The position numbers and the translations under genes are program-made. The notes under the pieces are model-generated. The model searched no databases. It had not been told where the DNA came from and was given only the letters and a program-made list of their open reading frames with translations. From assembly GCA_002794775.1 (NCBI GenBank), contig NBAY01000052.1, forward strand, positions 186,001 through 250,000: a stretch of DNA of 64,000 bases, in the 5' to 3' direction. Positions 35,481 to 46,178 of the stretch are shown one piece after another (position 1 is the first letter of the stretch; each line of letters starts with the position of its first letter). Origin of the DNA: Porodaedalea pini. Lineage: Eukaryota > Basidiomycota > Agaricomycetes > Hymenochaetales > Hymenochaetaceae.

Positions 35481-36300
35481 GGACTTGCCATGTTGCTCAG
35501 AGGCGTGTCTTTTGCTCTTATCACGCAAGTACTTTACAAGATCAAGCTCATCACCATCCGCGTCCGCCAGGTTGAATCGGACGCGGCAACTGACAAGCCT
35601 TGCCGTTATTGGATATGCGCTAGATTCGGAAATACCCTTCATTTCATAGAATGCTGCAGGCTTTTTGGGTCTGTAGCCGCTTGAATGGTTTACTTCCCGT
35701 ACTGAAAATGTGGCCTATCCTTTCAACTCCAGACTGTACGAATCATCTTCAGGAGGTTCTGTCCTATACTCACTGGATGGCCGCATCATCTGACAGGAAA
35801 CATAAAAGCGGGTTCAAGGCCATTATATTTTCAAAAAAAGGAATGGAAGAAGGCATTCGTCGTCTCAGCAAGTTTTGTGACGTCGATTCTTCTCCTATCA
35901 CCGTCATATTCAGAGGATGAAAGACGAGTCTGAGACAGAAACTAACGCACATGTAGGGTATGGCTCCAGATACAGTCCCTCCCGCTGTACTCACTTTCAT
36001 CCAACCCGAACTTCAAAATACTGGAAATTGTGGCTTTGCTAACCAAAAAAGACGCCCAGTGCGTTGCAGTTTATCGCATACTGGCAGACACACTCGTACT
36101 TACCTCACATTGATATGAAAACAGCTCAAGCGTGAATATACCGCTGATGGTCAGGAACGGATAGCATCCGTCAGCAAAGATGAGAGGCAGTCTGTGATTT
36201 CGACATGCCTTTTTCTTCAGTGTATGGCTAAACGACTCAGCCCCGATTATGCTCATGACGCGGATTATAGGCTGAGACAGGCATACATTGGAGATGCTTG
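35481..36300 (+). pseudogene. Decayed copy X1 of the unknown TPR-partner gene
   Basis: Clearly related to X3 (44384-45230) and X2 (38727 down to 37950) but broken in frame. It keeps a start-like ATGTTGCTCAGAGGCGTGTC at 35489, then scattered homology, the piece starting MKDESETETNAHVGYG near 35918, and ERIASVSKDERQSVISTCLF near 36150. No continuous frame covers it. The function of the parent protein is not recognised. It lies divergently upstream of TPR-D. Confidence 0.55.
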
Positions 36301-36425
36301 TCAGCCGTGCGAATTATGCTGAGTTAGGAGAGTTACTGTACATGTATTGCATGAATGCTTCCCGTGGTCTCACTCAAGGAGTTGCCAGCTCATCTTTACC
36401 ATACTTTGCATTTCCATATCACTAT

Positions 36426-37849
36426 CTAAAATACACATGTATGTAGTGTTCTGACATAGGCTAAACCTGATTGGAACAATACAAAGATTAAAGCAAAAAC
36501 AAAGAAAAGAAAAAACAAATTGGCGAAATTGTCTTTTGTATACACTCTCAGTGCAGTTATTGTAGATGCCAGTGTCGATAATGTAGATGTTCTCAAGCGG
36601 GTGAAGAGCGACAGATACTGAGATTGAGTAGTCAAGGACGGCGAGCCCATCAAGCTGCTAGCACCACTTTGAGATATGATTGTATCACGAAGCTGAACGG
36701 GAGAGCCCAGCACAGGCAATTCTTGCGGCTCATGTGTCATGGAATCATGCAAATGCGCATTTTTGACGGGAGAAACAGGACGCGATTTGGCTGCGGGGTC
36801 TGGCATGTGCAAGCCAAGTGTATTCGGTGCATCCTGACTTTGCAGCGCAGGGAGGTCGCTCCCACTAATTTGCTGCGAAGCACTGGCCAGTTGCGGAAGC
36901 ATGGACGGCTCTGGCAGCGGCGGCGGCGGCGGCAGCAGCACCGTCGGTGGGTATATTATTTCCACCTGTGTTGCCGACGACAATGGAGTTGTGGATAGCA
37001 TCACCGATCCGTGGACCTCCGCTGCCATGCGCTTCTGCAACTGGATCCGCTCGCGTTCATTCTCGACGCGTAGAACAATGCGAAGCCCGAGCTGTCGGCG
37101 TTCGCTCGCTGTGAGCGGCTCCTTGCGCCAGCGGAGCGCTGCGCAGGCAAGGTCCAGCCACCTGTATGTTGGGTCGACTTCGAATTTGCGTGCCATGGCA
37201 ACTCCCTCGATGGGCGATATGTAGAGCTTGCTCAACTTGCGGACGGCTAGCTCTTTCACTCTTGGGAACTTCCATAGATGTGAAATTCGTAGGATGGAGG
37301 TCCATTTGCTGACGGAGGCATTGTATGAGTAGTCACTGATATAATGCAAACATTGAGGCAAGATGATTGAATTGAAACTAGTACGTGAGCGAGGTAAAAG
37401 CGAGGTTGCTTACGGATTGTAGAACACCCAGAGGAAGCGTGAGAACTCTTTTGCGGTGACTTCATGGAGCTCAATTGGATATGCATCAGAGGAGCCTATC
37501 ACCCCACCACCTATCGTCGCAAGGCCACACAGCTGATCTCTGAACTTCTGCGACTCGCGCACTAAAAAATAACGGTGCACCTTGAACAGCTGTGACTCAA
37601 CCTTGAGCCAAATTCATATCAGTCAGCCCATGGGATCTCTATAAAAATGAAGAGAAGTCGCACCTGAAAGACAACATCGCCGCTGTCGATGTAGTAGTTC
37701 CGGTGCCATGTGTTGCCTCGCAGCTCATGCGAGACCTGCGACATTCTGCCCGAGGTGCCCACTCTGGTGTCGCTCACCCACTCGCACGCCCCTGTGTCAA
37801 TGTACTCGGCCTGAGGCTGCACATGAGGCTGAGGCCGAAGAGATGGCAT
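36426..37849 (-). CDS. BTB/POZ-domain protein with C-terminal membrane segment
   Basis: Three main exons. Exon 1 starts at ATG 37847-37849 (MPSLRPQPHVQPQ) and ends ...YYIDSGDVVFQ. Exon 2 gives VESQLFKVHRYFLVRESQKF, then PIELHEVTAKEFSRFLWVFY, the second half of the BTB fold. A 5' GTAAGC donor and TATATCAG acceptor join NP to DYSYNASVSKWTSILRISHL. The last exon is the helical BACK-like part (FPRVKELAVRKLSKLYISPI, EPLTASERRQLGLRIVLRV), a Pro-rich linker and, close to the C-terminus, a hydrophobic segment (NLFFLFFVFALIFVLFQSGL). BTB proteins of this kind are much expanded in Agaricomycetes and may act as Cul3 adaptors; the membrane tail is unusual. The gene sits between two duplicated TPR/X blocks. 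Confidence 0.72.
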
Positions 37850-37949
37850 GGTTGGATGAATGAAAGTTATTATATCTGGCTTGCACGTACAGCTATAAGA
37901 TTGACATGAGCGAGCTGCACATCCAAGGAGAAGGGGTAAAAAGTCAGGG

Positions 37950-38745
37950 GCGAGGCGCTAATAAGTATCCATATCTGCAGGCAATGTGCTGATTGAGTTT
38001 ATTTCTGTGCAGAGTGTATGGATGTACGGCCGCATGCATCAGAATGGTCAAGAATGGAAATACGGTGTCCATATCGCACCAAGGCAGAACATTTCCAGCT
38101 TTAAATTTGTCTTCTTCCTTCCTAAAAGCTGACGGTGACGTTACCTTCTCTTCTCTTTGTTGACGGATGCTATTTGTTTTCGTGACTGCCAGCTTTCGGT
38201 TCAACTTTAAGCCTGAGCTGTTGTCCGCCTGTCAGCGCAGCGCGCTGGTGGGAGGAACTGTATCTGGATCAATGTCCCTCATTTGCAGAACATGAGGTCG
38301 ATAGCAGAAGAATCGCAACTACATGTTTGTTGAGATGAGGGATGGCCTTCTTCCACTCCTTAACCAGAGCCCGTGAATCCGCTTTGATTTTCCTCTCAGT
38401 TGGAACGGTCATTCGGTAAGTATCAAGCAGAACCACCTGAAGACGGGTATATGCGTAGATACTCGGTCGGGGGAGACGTCCGAAGTCGAAGGGATAGACC
38501 ACACTCACAGTACTGTGAGTACCACGAAAATCAAACCATTCAACAGATTGAACGCCCGAAAGCCTATAGAATTCTTTGCGACGAACGATCTTATTCAGTT
38601 TAGCGCGCTTCTGGAAACTGCAATGCTTAACGTCTACCATGCCGGATTCGATCCGGTGGACGCGGTTAGCGGTGAGCTTGAAAACATCTTGCTTGAAAAG
38701 AGCAAAAGACACGCCTCTGAGCGACATGGCTGTAAGTCTCACAAG
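37950..38745 (-). pseudogene. Copy X2 of the unknown TPR-partner gene (partly open)
   Basis: On the minus strand an open frame from 38727 (MSLRGVSFALFK) runs through QKRAKLNKIVRRKEFYRLSG, VEWFDFRGTHSTVSVVYPFD and YTRLQVVLLDTYRMTVPTER to a stop at 38269. The sequence is about nine-tenths identical to X3. Homology continues below 38269 to about 37950 (GLKVEPKAGSH region) but the frame is lost. An 18-bp perfect palindrome is at 38503-38520. The family is not recognised. It lies divergently upstream of TPR-E. Confidence 0.5.
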
Positions 38746-39239
38746 GCGCTGTTATTCCAGTCCCCACCGAGCCCGTTCCGGGCACTTGAGCAATTAAAGC
38801 GACGCGCCGACGCCCGAGCCGCGCTTCTGGAAATTAGATGTATAAGGGGAGATTTTGAAATTCATCGAAACTTTCTAGACTATTGAGAGCAAAAACAGTC
38901 AATATCAGTAAGGTGACCTTCAGCAGCTGAGCAAGAGATCGATTCGGAATGACCAGCACATGCAGTGATGCACATGTACTTTTTGTCACTCACTGCACGC
39001 GGTCTGACTTCATGAGAAGAACGGGATGGTTTTTGATTATACGCCTGATCCGATTGGTTTCAACGGTGCGCGAGACTCCCGAAGTTCGTCGCGTACCGAT
39101 ATCCATCGGTGGACCAGAACATTGCACTACTTCGCTGATGTAGCTTTCGACTTCCTCTTCTTGGTTTGCTGTTATGATTTGTTTCCGTACAGAGCGACGG
39201 GCGCGACGCGTCGGCAGAGATGCCGAGCACGTGATCTTT

Positions 39240-40420
39240 GGTCTTTTAAAGTTGATACCTCAATCCGAGTACTGGTCTTCTATAAAGGTCTTTATCGCCG
39301 CGATATGGCTTGCCGATGCCTTTGGAAAAGATAACCAGGGTCGCAAAGCATATGAGGTGCTCTGCGATGTCGTTACTTTGCTCCGGGCACGATTTGAGAA
39401 GTCTGCCCAAATTTTAGGTAACTTGAAGGGCAGAGCTCATGCCATTAAAATCATGAGTCTCATGGAGTCGCTATCGGCATCCATTCTAAAGAAGGCATGT
39501 TGGATCGTCGGACTCCTCCAGCTGGCGAGGAGAAACGCTGTCTCATCTCCGTCCTTTGGGAGCTGGCCAGCTTGTCGGAACGTTGTGATCCAGCTGCCAA
39601 AAAAAGGTGGATTTCATCTGCTCTACATGAGGTGATGGTTACATGATGCGATGGTCCTCCTTACTGTGCAAAGACACCCCAGCAGAGCGCTTTGTCTTAG
39701 GAGTATCCGCCTTGCAAGAGCTATCGGAGCATGGTCTTTCCTATAGACCTAGGGCTTGCGAATGAGCAGCGGAAAGGGATTGCGAATACCTCGGAAGATG
39801 ACTCCCCAGACTATTCGCGCAACCCTGTCAGGATGGGGGATGTGTACGGCGATGCAGCGGGAATATGTTAATGCTTCTTCCAGCATGGGCGATGCCGAAT
39901 ATTGGGACAGCAATAGCTGGTCCATTTGAGCATGTCGGAATTTATTCTAAGAGCCTCGGACTCCTGGAGTGCGTAACTACTTGTACATATTATATCTAGA
40001 ACTACTAATGACAATATCCGTCTGCACGATGGACACTTTAGACTTGCGCATTTTACCTACGATTTAGCTTGCGACTCACTGCTTTCCATGATTCCAACCG
40101 ATATTACTTTCCCGCATTGGGCGATTCTACTTCGGTCCGTTCGGATTCGCAATCGGTATCTGAACGTTCATATGCGTATTCAGATACGCATTTCGTTGAT
40201 TGGTTACGTCCACGAGTGGGACAAAGCGCTTTCGGCGGTCGAAGGAGCCTTGAGTCGAGCTCCACAATCCGTATGGGAAGAATGAAAAAAAAAATCGGCG
40301 AGAATGCCGCAATTCCACACTGCGCACATACTTCTGAGAACCATTGACATCCAGAAACACAGGAACTTGGCTCGAGGCCAGTGCGATTTTGTCGGAGCTT
40401 ATATCAAGGAGGGCGTGTTT
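39240..40420 (+). pseudogene. Broken Mgr3-like TPR gene, copy TPR-E
   Basis: It lacks the presequence and membrane exons: homology to TPR-D begins at the SIKVFIAAIWLADAFGKDNQ block (about 39280). The second exon block (RRTPPAGEEKRCLISVLWEL, ASLSERCDPAAKK) is in another frame and runs into stops near 39650; later blocks (WAMPNIGTAIAGPFEHVGIY homolog near 39885-39950; RIRNRYLNVHMR near 40140) are separated by indels. The end of homology is near 40420. No plausible splicing restores it, so it is a pseudogene of TPR-D type. Confidence 0.75.
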
Positions 40421-41005
40421 TCAACGAGGCGAGTCTGGACTCCACAGACGCTTGAATTACAGATACACCCCTGACCTTGAATAGAGGTGCGTAGGATCCA
40501 TCCGGACAGCGTGGCGAGAAGTGATACAAAAGCGGAGCAAGGTTGGATGAAGGTAAGAGGGCATCCAAGCAAAGATTTTATATTGACCACGAACTCGATT
40601 CATTGGTCTTAAGATTATGAAAGAAATGATCCTTCCGCGCAATACGCTGATCCAGAACGACACTATCCAGTTGATTGCAGGTCTTCTATATCCTAACTCG
40701 GACATTCTGCTGTCTTATCAAGGGGAGCATTCACAACTGTTGCTGATCTCGCTATGCGGGAGCCGAAGATGACGAGACGGGGAGTATTATTGGTATGCGC
40801 CGGAAATGATACCCATGCACCAGATTTGAGCGAAGCATAGACAATTGAAGGCATCTATCAGAGCTAGGGCTTCATCTGGGTCAAAAGTTATGCGATTGCG
40901 GTGATAGACGCAAGGAATCGGCGTCTTTCTGGGGAATAAAAAGTATGCAACACTTTGCCTTCTCCCTGCTGATACGCACCTGGACTTTTCTACCTTACAA
41001 AAAGT
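40421..41005. other. Unassigned stretch between TPR-E and the GYAP-repeat gene
   Basis: About 585 bp with short open frames on both strands (for example 40457-40705 minus). None matches a family that I know. Confidence 0.4.
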
Positions 41006-42571
41006 ATGAATGGATTCTCGGCGAGAGCAACAGCGGAATATCCTGCTGCAACAATCCCGAATCAACAAGTCGATTTCGACATCCCTCAGCCACCAGAGGT
41101 TGGTTTCGAGGTGCATTCATAATGCGAAGCTTCCTGAACCATTCGTACTTTTACAATTACTCCAGAGTTCTGCACAACAGCAACCTCACATAAATACACA
41201 GCACTCGCAGTCATTCCCAGTACGCACTTTCTGTCTTTCTTCTGCAACTGAGGTCTAATTGTTTTACATTTTGCTCAAAATCAGTCAAGGAGTGCATTGT
41301 CTCAACGGAACATCATATGCAAATTACACGTCTATTCAACTGCCATTGAGATTTATAAGCATGAGCTGCTTGCGAAACGGCAGAAACGTGGAGTTATGGA
41401 GCACAAATCTATGGGGTACGCGCCTGTGGGGTACCTGCCCGGGAGGTACGCGTCTGCGGGGTACATGCCTGGGGGGTACGCGCCTGCAGGGTACGAGACT
41501 GTGGAGCGTGAAGCTTCCATTGGAGACATTATGCATGACCTTTTGTATGCATCTTTTGGTAAGTGCCCTATGCCTCTGTTTAAAGGGTTCCACCTAGGTG
41601 TGCTGTCTGTCTATGTAGCTCCCCTGACCGAGCAGTGCTCAAGACGAGAAGTTCGAGACAGAGCTATTGAATTTATAAGTGCATTTGATTTTAACGGTAT
41701 ACAAACCCCCTTCCTTTTACGTTTTGTCCAACAGCTGCTGATATGCACTTCTTCCCCTGCCCCTTCGCCCATCAAGCTCAGTGGAATATCAATATCGAGA
41801 GCGTGCCGTACAAGACAGCACAAGTTATCTATGGTTTGACACCAAACTCACGGAACACCACCATCGCAGACCGATTCCTGCGCTTTCGACTTCCATTTGT
41901 GCGCATCGAATGGTTCATTGAGACGCCATACTCAAAAATATACGACCTGTTGACAAGTGATGGGAAGACGGCCAAGTTGGAAGTGTCTTGGAAGATGTGG
42001 GCGCGTCAGGGGTCCCACTCTGGTACGATCATGAGAAAATCCACTGCGCTTTGAAAGAATACTCCTTCTAACTCAAGTAATGACTTAGGGATGGTGGCAT
42101 GCGGAATATCGAAAGATGAGATAATTGTCGGCACGGATGGATGTCCCGTTATCAAGGAACGGATATTTATCATTACACAAGTGTTTCAGGAGGAGCTGAT
42201 GACGCCCGTTCCATACCCAATCCATAATCCCCCTTTGACTTTGTGAGTTTTGTCCTACTATATGTGGTGGGAAACAATTACATGCACTAAACCACTTCAC
42301 TAGGCAAGATGACGTGACACTCTTCTCCTCATCCCAGACTGTCATACAATTTCTGCGCTCCAGTCAGAAAAGACTGGGGTTCCTAGTCGCATTGAGTGCT
42401 CTGTTCGCATCTCTGCAGCCGATTGTGGACAAGTATTCAACTGTAGGGGGCTGGATCCTTGCTGCCGTTGGCGTTGTTGCTGCTTTGATTTCTGTTATAG
42501 CGCTCATGACGAGCTGGACGCTGAGCAACGTCGAAACTATAGCAGCAAAGCAGCGGCAGTCACGAGTCTGA
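41006..42571 (+). CDS. Unknown protein with GYxPx pentad repeats and C-terminal membrane hairpin
   Basis: Several exons can be chained in frame: MNGFSARATAEYPAATIPNQ...VGFE (41006 on), SSAQQQPHINTQHSQSFP, then the exon from about 41285 with six 15-bp repeats coding GYAPV-like pentads (41414-41503) and IGDIMHDLLYASF. Then APLTEQCSRREVRDRAIEFI, an exon from about 41740 (MHFFPCPFAHQAQWNINIES, RFLRFRLPFVRIEWFIETPY), GMVACGISKDEIIVGTDG, and a last exon DDVTLFSSSQTVIQFLRSSQ. The end carries two hydrophobic stretches (LGFLVALSALFASLQPIV; GGWILAAVGVVAALISVIAL) around a short loop. I do not recognise the family. The exon chain is my inference from GT-AG phases and is not certain at the 5' end. Confidence 0.5.
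41414..41503 (+). repeat. Minisatellite, six 15-bp units (GGGTACGCGCCTGTG-like)
   Basis: Six in-frame units beginning GGGTAC or a variant, coding GYAPV, GYLPG, RYASA, GYMPG, GYAPA and GYETV. A multiple of three keeps the frame when unit number changes. Confidence 0.85.
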
Positions 42572-43177
42572 CATTATTTACAGGCACCATCTATTTATTC
42601 TATAGACCTTTTGCGAAGTTGCATGCTTTGTTTCCATTAAACAATTTCTTACAGATGCCTTGTTGAATCTGGCATACAATACAATGTTTTAGCAATGTGT
42701 ATACTACCTCCAAGGCTCTACCTACTCCAAAGAAGTGGTCATGATATGACCGGTAAGTGTCGACCGACTCGTATACAGACCCGCAATCACTGGCAACACC
42801 ACACAATGACTCCGGGGAAATGAGGACGCTGCTCTCACCCCACACGGCGTTCGCATCGTACCAGCTCTTGTATTTCGTCTTTGTCGACGTGTTCCAGATG
42901 GACCACTTTCTCCTTTGTGCTGTTGCTGCTGCTGAGGAAGCTGCTTGACATGTTTTCCTGAATGCTTGAGAATGATGGCATCGTTTTCGCTCAATGGGGA
43001 CGGCACCCGGCGTTGCTGAGCAGTTGGAATACTGTTTGACAAAGAGCGTCTTGCAGACGGATGACTCCCCTTACGGACACATGAAAAATGGCTGGAGTAG
43101 GGTATAGGATAGTCCGACTCGAGCTTGGCAGGGATGTATCACATTGTGTTCGTCTTCAAAGCCTTCCACGTCAGAAC
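42572..43177. other. Unassigned stretch with a CAG/CTG run
   Basis: About 600 bp. A short CAGCAGCAGCAACAG run on the minus strand near 42925-42950 opens a Gln- or Ser-rich frame, but no start, splice set or family match makes a convincing gene. It may be the remnant of a gene between duplicated blocks. Confidence 0.35.
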
Positions 43178-43956
43178 CTACATCATCATTATCATCAGTA
43201 GATCTGAATAGAATATGTACAAGTAATGCACGCACTCCAGGAGTCCAAGTCTCTCAGCATAAATTCCGGCATGTTCAAACGGACCAGCTATTGCCGTTCC
43301 AATATTCGGCATCGCCCATGCTAGAAGAAGCATTCCCGCCGCATCGCCATACACGTCCTCCATCTTGATAGGATTGCGTGCGTTGTCTGGGAAGTCATTT
43401 TCCGACGAACTCACAATGTCTTTCCGCTGCTCATACGCAAGCCCTGAGAAGGAAGCGTCGTGCTGCGATAGCTCTTGCAAGGCAGATATTCCTGAGACGA
43501 AGCGATCTGCTGGGATGTCTTTACACAATGGAGAGAGGATCATCGCTTCACGTAGAGCAGATGGAATCCATCTTCCTTTGGCAGCTGGATCACAACGTTC
43601 CGACAAGCTGGCCAGCTCCCAAAGGACGGAGATGAGACAGCGTTTCTCCTCGCCAGCTGGAGGAGTCCGACGATCCGACGAGCCTTCATTCGAGTGGATC
43701 AAAGAGCATCTTCATGAGACTTGTGATATCATTGGCATGAGATCTGCCTGTTCTTACCTGAAATTTGGGCAGACTTCTCAAATCGGGCCCGGTATAAAGT
43801 AACGACATCGCAGAGCACCTCATATGCTTTGCGACCCTGGTTATCTTTTTCAAAGGCATCGGTAAGACATATCGTGACAGTAAAGTTCTTTCTAGGAGGA
43901 CTTAGATTGAGGGTATCAAGAGGAAGCCGCGATGCATCGATGCCGCCGCGGCGCAC
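43178..43956 (-). pseudogene. Truncated Mgr3-like TPR gene, copy TPR-F
   Basis: Near copy of TPR-D exons 3-4: LTDAFEKDNQGRKAYEVLCD, then RRTPPAGEEKRCLISVLWEL, KDIPADRFVSGISALQELSQ and AWAMPNIGTAIAGPFEHAGI. Presequence and membrane exons are missing: promoter-like sequence (…CATCGATGCATCGCG) is joined directly to the exon 3 sequence CTTCCTCTTGATACC near 43930. The 3' exons are also gone; homology stops at about 43190. It is therefore a doubly truncated relic. Confidence 0.78.
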
Positions 43957-44383
43957 AGCAGATCAAAACGCCGATCCGCTGTAAACAAACAAACAAAGAT
44001 GCTCGGCATCTCCGCCGACAGGACGCGTCGTGCTTGTCACACGCGCTTGGTGGCTCTCAGGCTAACTTGAAGTCCCTGTATGAACTTGAGATGTACATAT
44101 GCATGTGCTGGTCTTTCCGAGACGATCCTTTGCTCAGCTCCTGGAGGTCATCTTACTGACATTGACTGACTTTGCGCTGAATAATCTAGATATTTGATGA
44201 TTATCAGACTTGAAATCCTTCCTAATAGTAATACGTTGGTTAGGACTCGGCCTAATCTAATTTCCAGAAGCGCGACTCGGGCATCGTTGTATTCGGCACG
44301 TCGCTCACAAAAATTAATTGCTCAAGTGTCCAGAAGGGGCTCGGTAGGGACTGGAATAACAGCGTCTTGTGAGACTTACAGCC

Positions 44384-45230
44384 ATGTTGCTCAGAGGTGT
44401 GTCTCTTGCTCTTTTCAAGCTCATCACTATCCATGTCCGCCAGGTCGAATCCAGCATGGCAAACGTTAAGCATTGCAGTTTCCAGAAGCGCGCTAAACTG
44501 AATAAGATCGTTCGTCGCAAAGAATTCTATAGGCTTTCGGGCGTTCAATCTGTTGAATGGTTTGATTTTCGTGGTACTCACAGTACTGTGAGTGTGGTCT
44601 ATCCTTTCGACTTCGGACGTCTCCCCCAACCGAATATCTACGCATATACCCGTCTTCAGGTGGTTCTGCTTGATACTTACCGAATGACCGTTCCAACTGA
44701 GAGGAAAATCAAAGCGGGTTCACAGGCTCTGGTTAAGGAGTGGAACAACGTTATCACTCATCTCAGTAAGCATGTAATTCCTATTCTTCTGCTATCGACC
44801 TCACGTTCAGCAAATGAAAGACGAGTCGAAGACTAAAACTAACGCACAAGTAGGACATGGCTCTAGATACAGTTCCTCCCACCAGCGCGCTTTCGTCCGG
44901 TCCGAACTAAAAGTACTGCGGGTTGCGGCTTTGCTATCCGGGGCGCTCATAATGCCAGCTAGTTCGTCGCAGCTGATCATGTACTGGCGGATGCGCTTGC
45001 AGGCGGATGCGCTTACAGACGGGTACGCTCTCAACGCCGCGGATAACAGCTCAGGCTTGAACCGAAAGCTGGCAGTCGTGAACAAATAGCATCCGTCAGC
45101 AAGGAAGAGAAGGAGTTTGTGATCGCAGCGCGCCTGTTTCTTCAAGGTGCGGGTGGAACGACTTGGTCCGCATTATGCCCGCAACGCGGAGTACTGGCTT
45201 GGACAAGCATGCATTGAAAGTGTGCGACTC
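44384..45230 (+). CDS. Unknown TPR-partner gene, copy X3 (best preserved)
   Basis: ATG at 44384 begins MLLRGVSLALFKLITIHV. The frame stays open through QKRAKLNKIVRRKEFYRLSG, GTHSTVSVVYPFDFGRLPQP, YTRLQVVLLDTYRMTVPTER and HLSKHVIPILLLSTSRSANE to a stop at 44836. Sequence homologous to the X1/X2 tails continues to about 45230 (GLNRKLAVVNK, then a stretch beginning HPSARKRR) and may be further exons or lost coding sequence. No signal peptide, no recognised motif. Conservation with X2 at the protein level across 140 residues supports a real ancestral gene. It is divergent from TPR-F. Whether X3 itself is functional is open. Confidence 0.45.
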
Positions 45231-46178
45231 AGTTATGCCAAGGGCCGAGTCGGAGGAGGCATTGTATGACACCAAACTTTCCGCGGCTCCGTTCGAGCAA
45301 TTGTCATCAGAATTGGGATTCGGCTCTCCTGATTGTGCCACATGTGAATTGAACGTAGTCGAACGATGCCATGTATCGTAAGTGCAAGACTTCTTCGTAA
45401 TGCCTCCATGGTCGAAAGATTGCTTGGACTCGCAGCTGATAACAAAGTCGACAAAAATGATAGAGGATTTAGCTTCAAAGCGCGGCCGACATGTGACTGT
45501 AGCATGACACGCATATCCGATCTCGATCATTCATGACAGCTTGGACATTAATCTGTTGTTTAACACACGTTCTGTGCGGCACAGATTCAACCGAGCCTTG
45601 ACAACTATGCGTCTCGCTCCACCAATTCGAGTTAGAGGCGCGAGAGTTGTCCTTGTTTCATGTTCTGTATGGTCGTGTGCCTCTGGCAAGCAGTCTCTGC
45701 ACGTCGAAAAGGGAGTAACTGGTGGGATTTACATCCGCGGTGAACAAGTTCTCTGCAGATAATGAACGGGCCGCAACGAGCAGCTCAGAAGTTCAAGCAA
45801 GGAATAGAGATTGCGAAGGCTGCAAGTTGCGCCGAGGAAGGGAGGATCGCGACCGAAGGTCTGGAACTAGCGTAACAGCGATTGGTCAAAAGCAAAGAGC
45901 CAGAGCGCGTGATCTCATAGGTTGATAGCAGATCATTGAGCGCTGAATTTACGACTGCAGAAGAACAAGTTTGCATTGATATGTCCTTCACGTTCTTGAC
46001 CATTCGGCAGAACTCGGGTGGAAGTGAGCCAGGTGAGAGCTAAACCTTTTGACGATGTCCTTGTGATTATTGATGCGGCTTTCTACCTTTAATGACACCT
46101 TGACAGATGGTAAACATGTGAATACCATTATATCAATTTTAAATCCAGATAATGTAACGTGTAGTTTCTGAGCAATGT
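45231..46178. other. Unassigned stretch upstream of the duplicated block
   Basis: About 950 bp. Near 45765-45870 one frame (KFKQGIEIAKAASCAEEGRI) weakly recalls the C-terminal TPR exon of the local family, but stops follow at once. Nothing else was recognised. Confidence 0.35.

Noticed and set aside
36624..37224. Plus-strand frames opposite the BTB gene, Gly- and Ser-rich
   Set aside because: Antisense of the Pro-rich linker and BTB helix region.
42722..43042. Gln-run protein on the minus strand
   Set aside because: Driven by a short CAG run; no start or exon chain and no homology.
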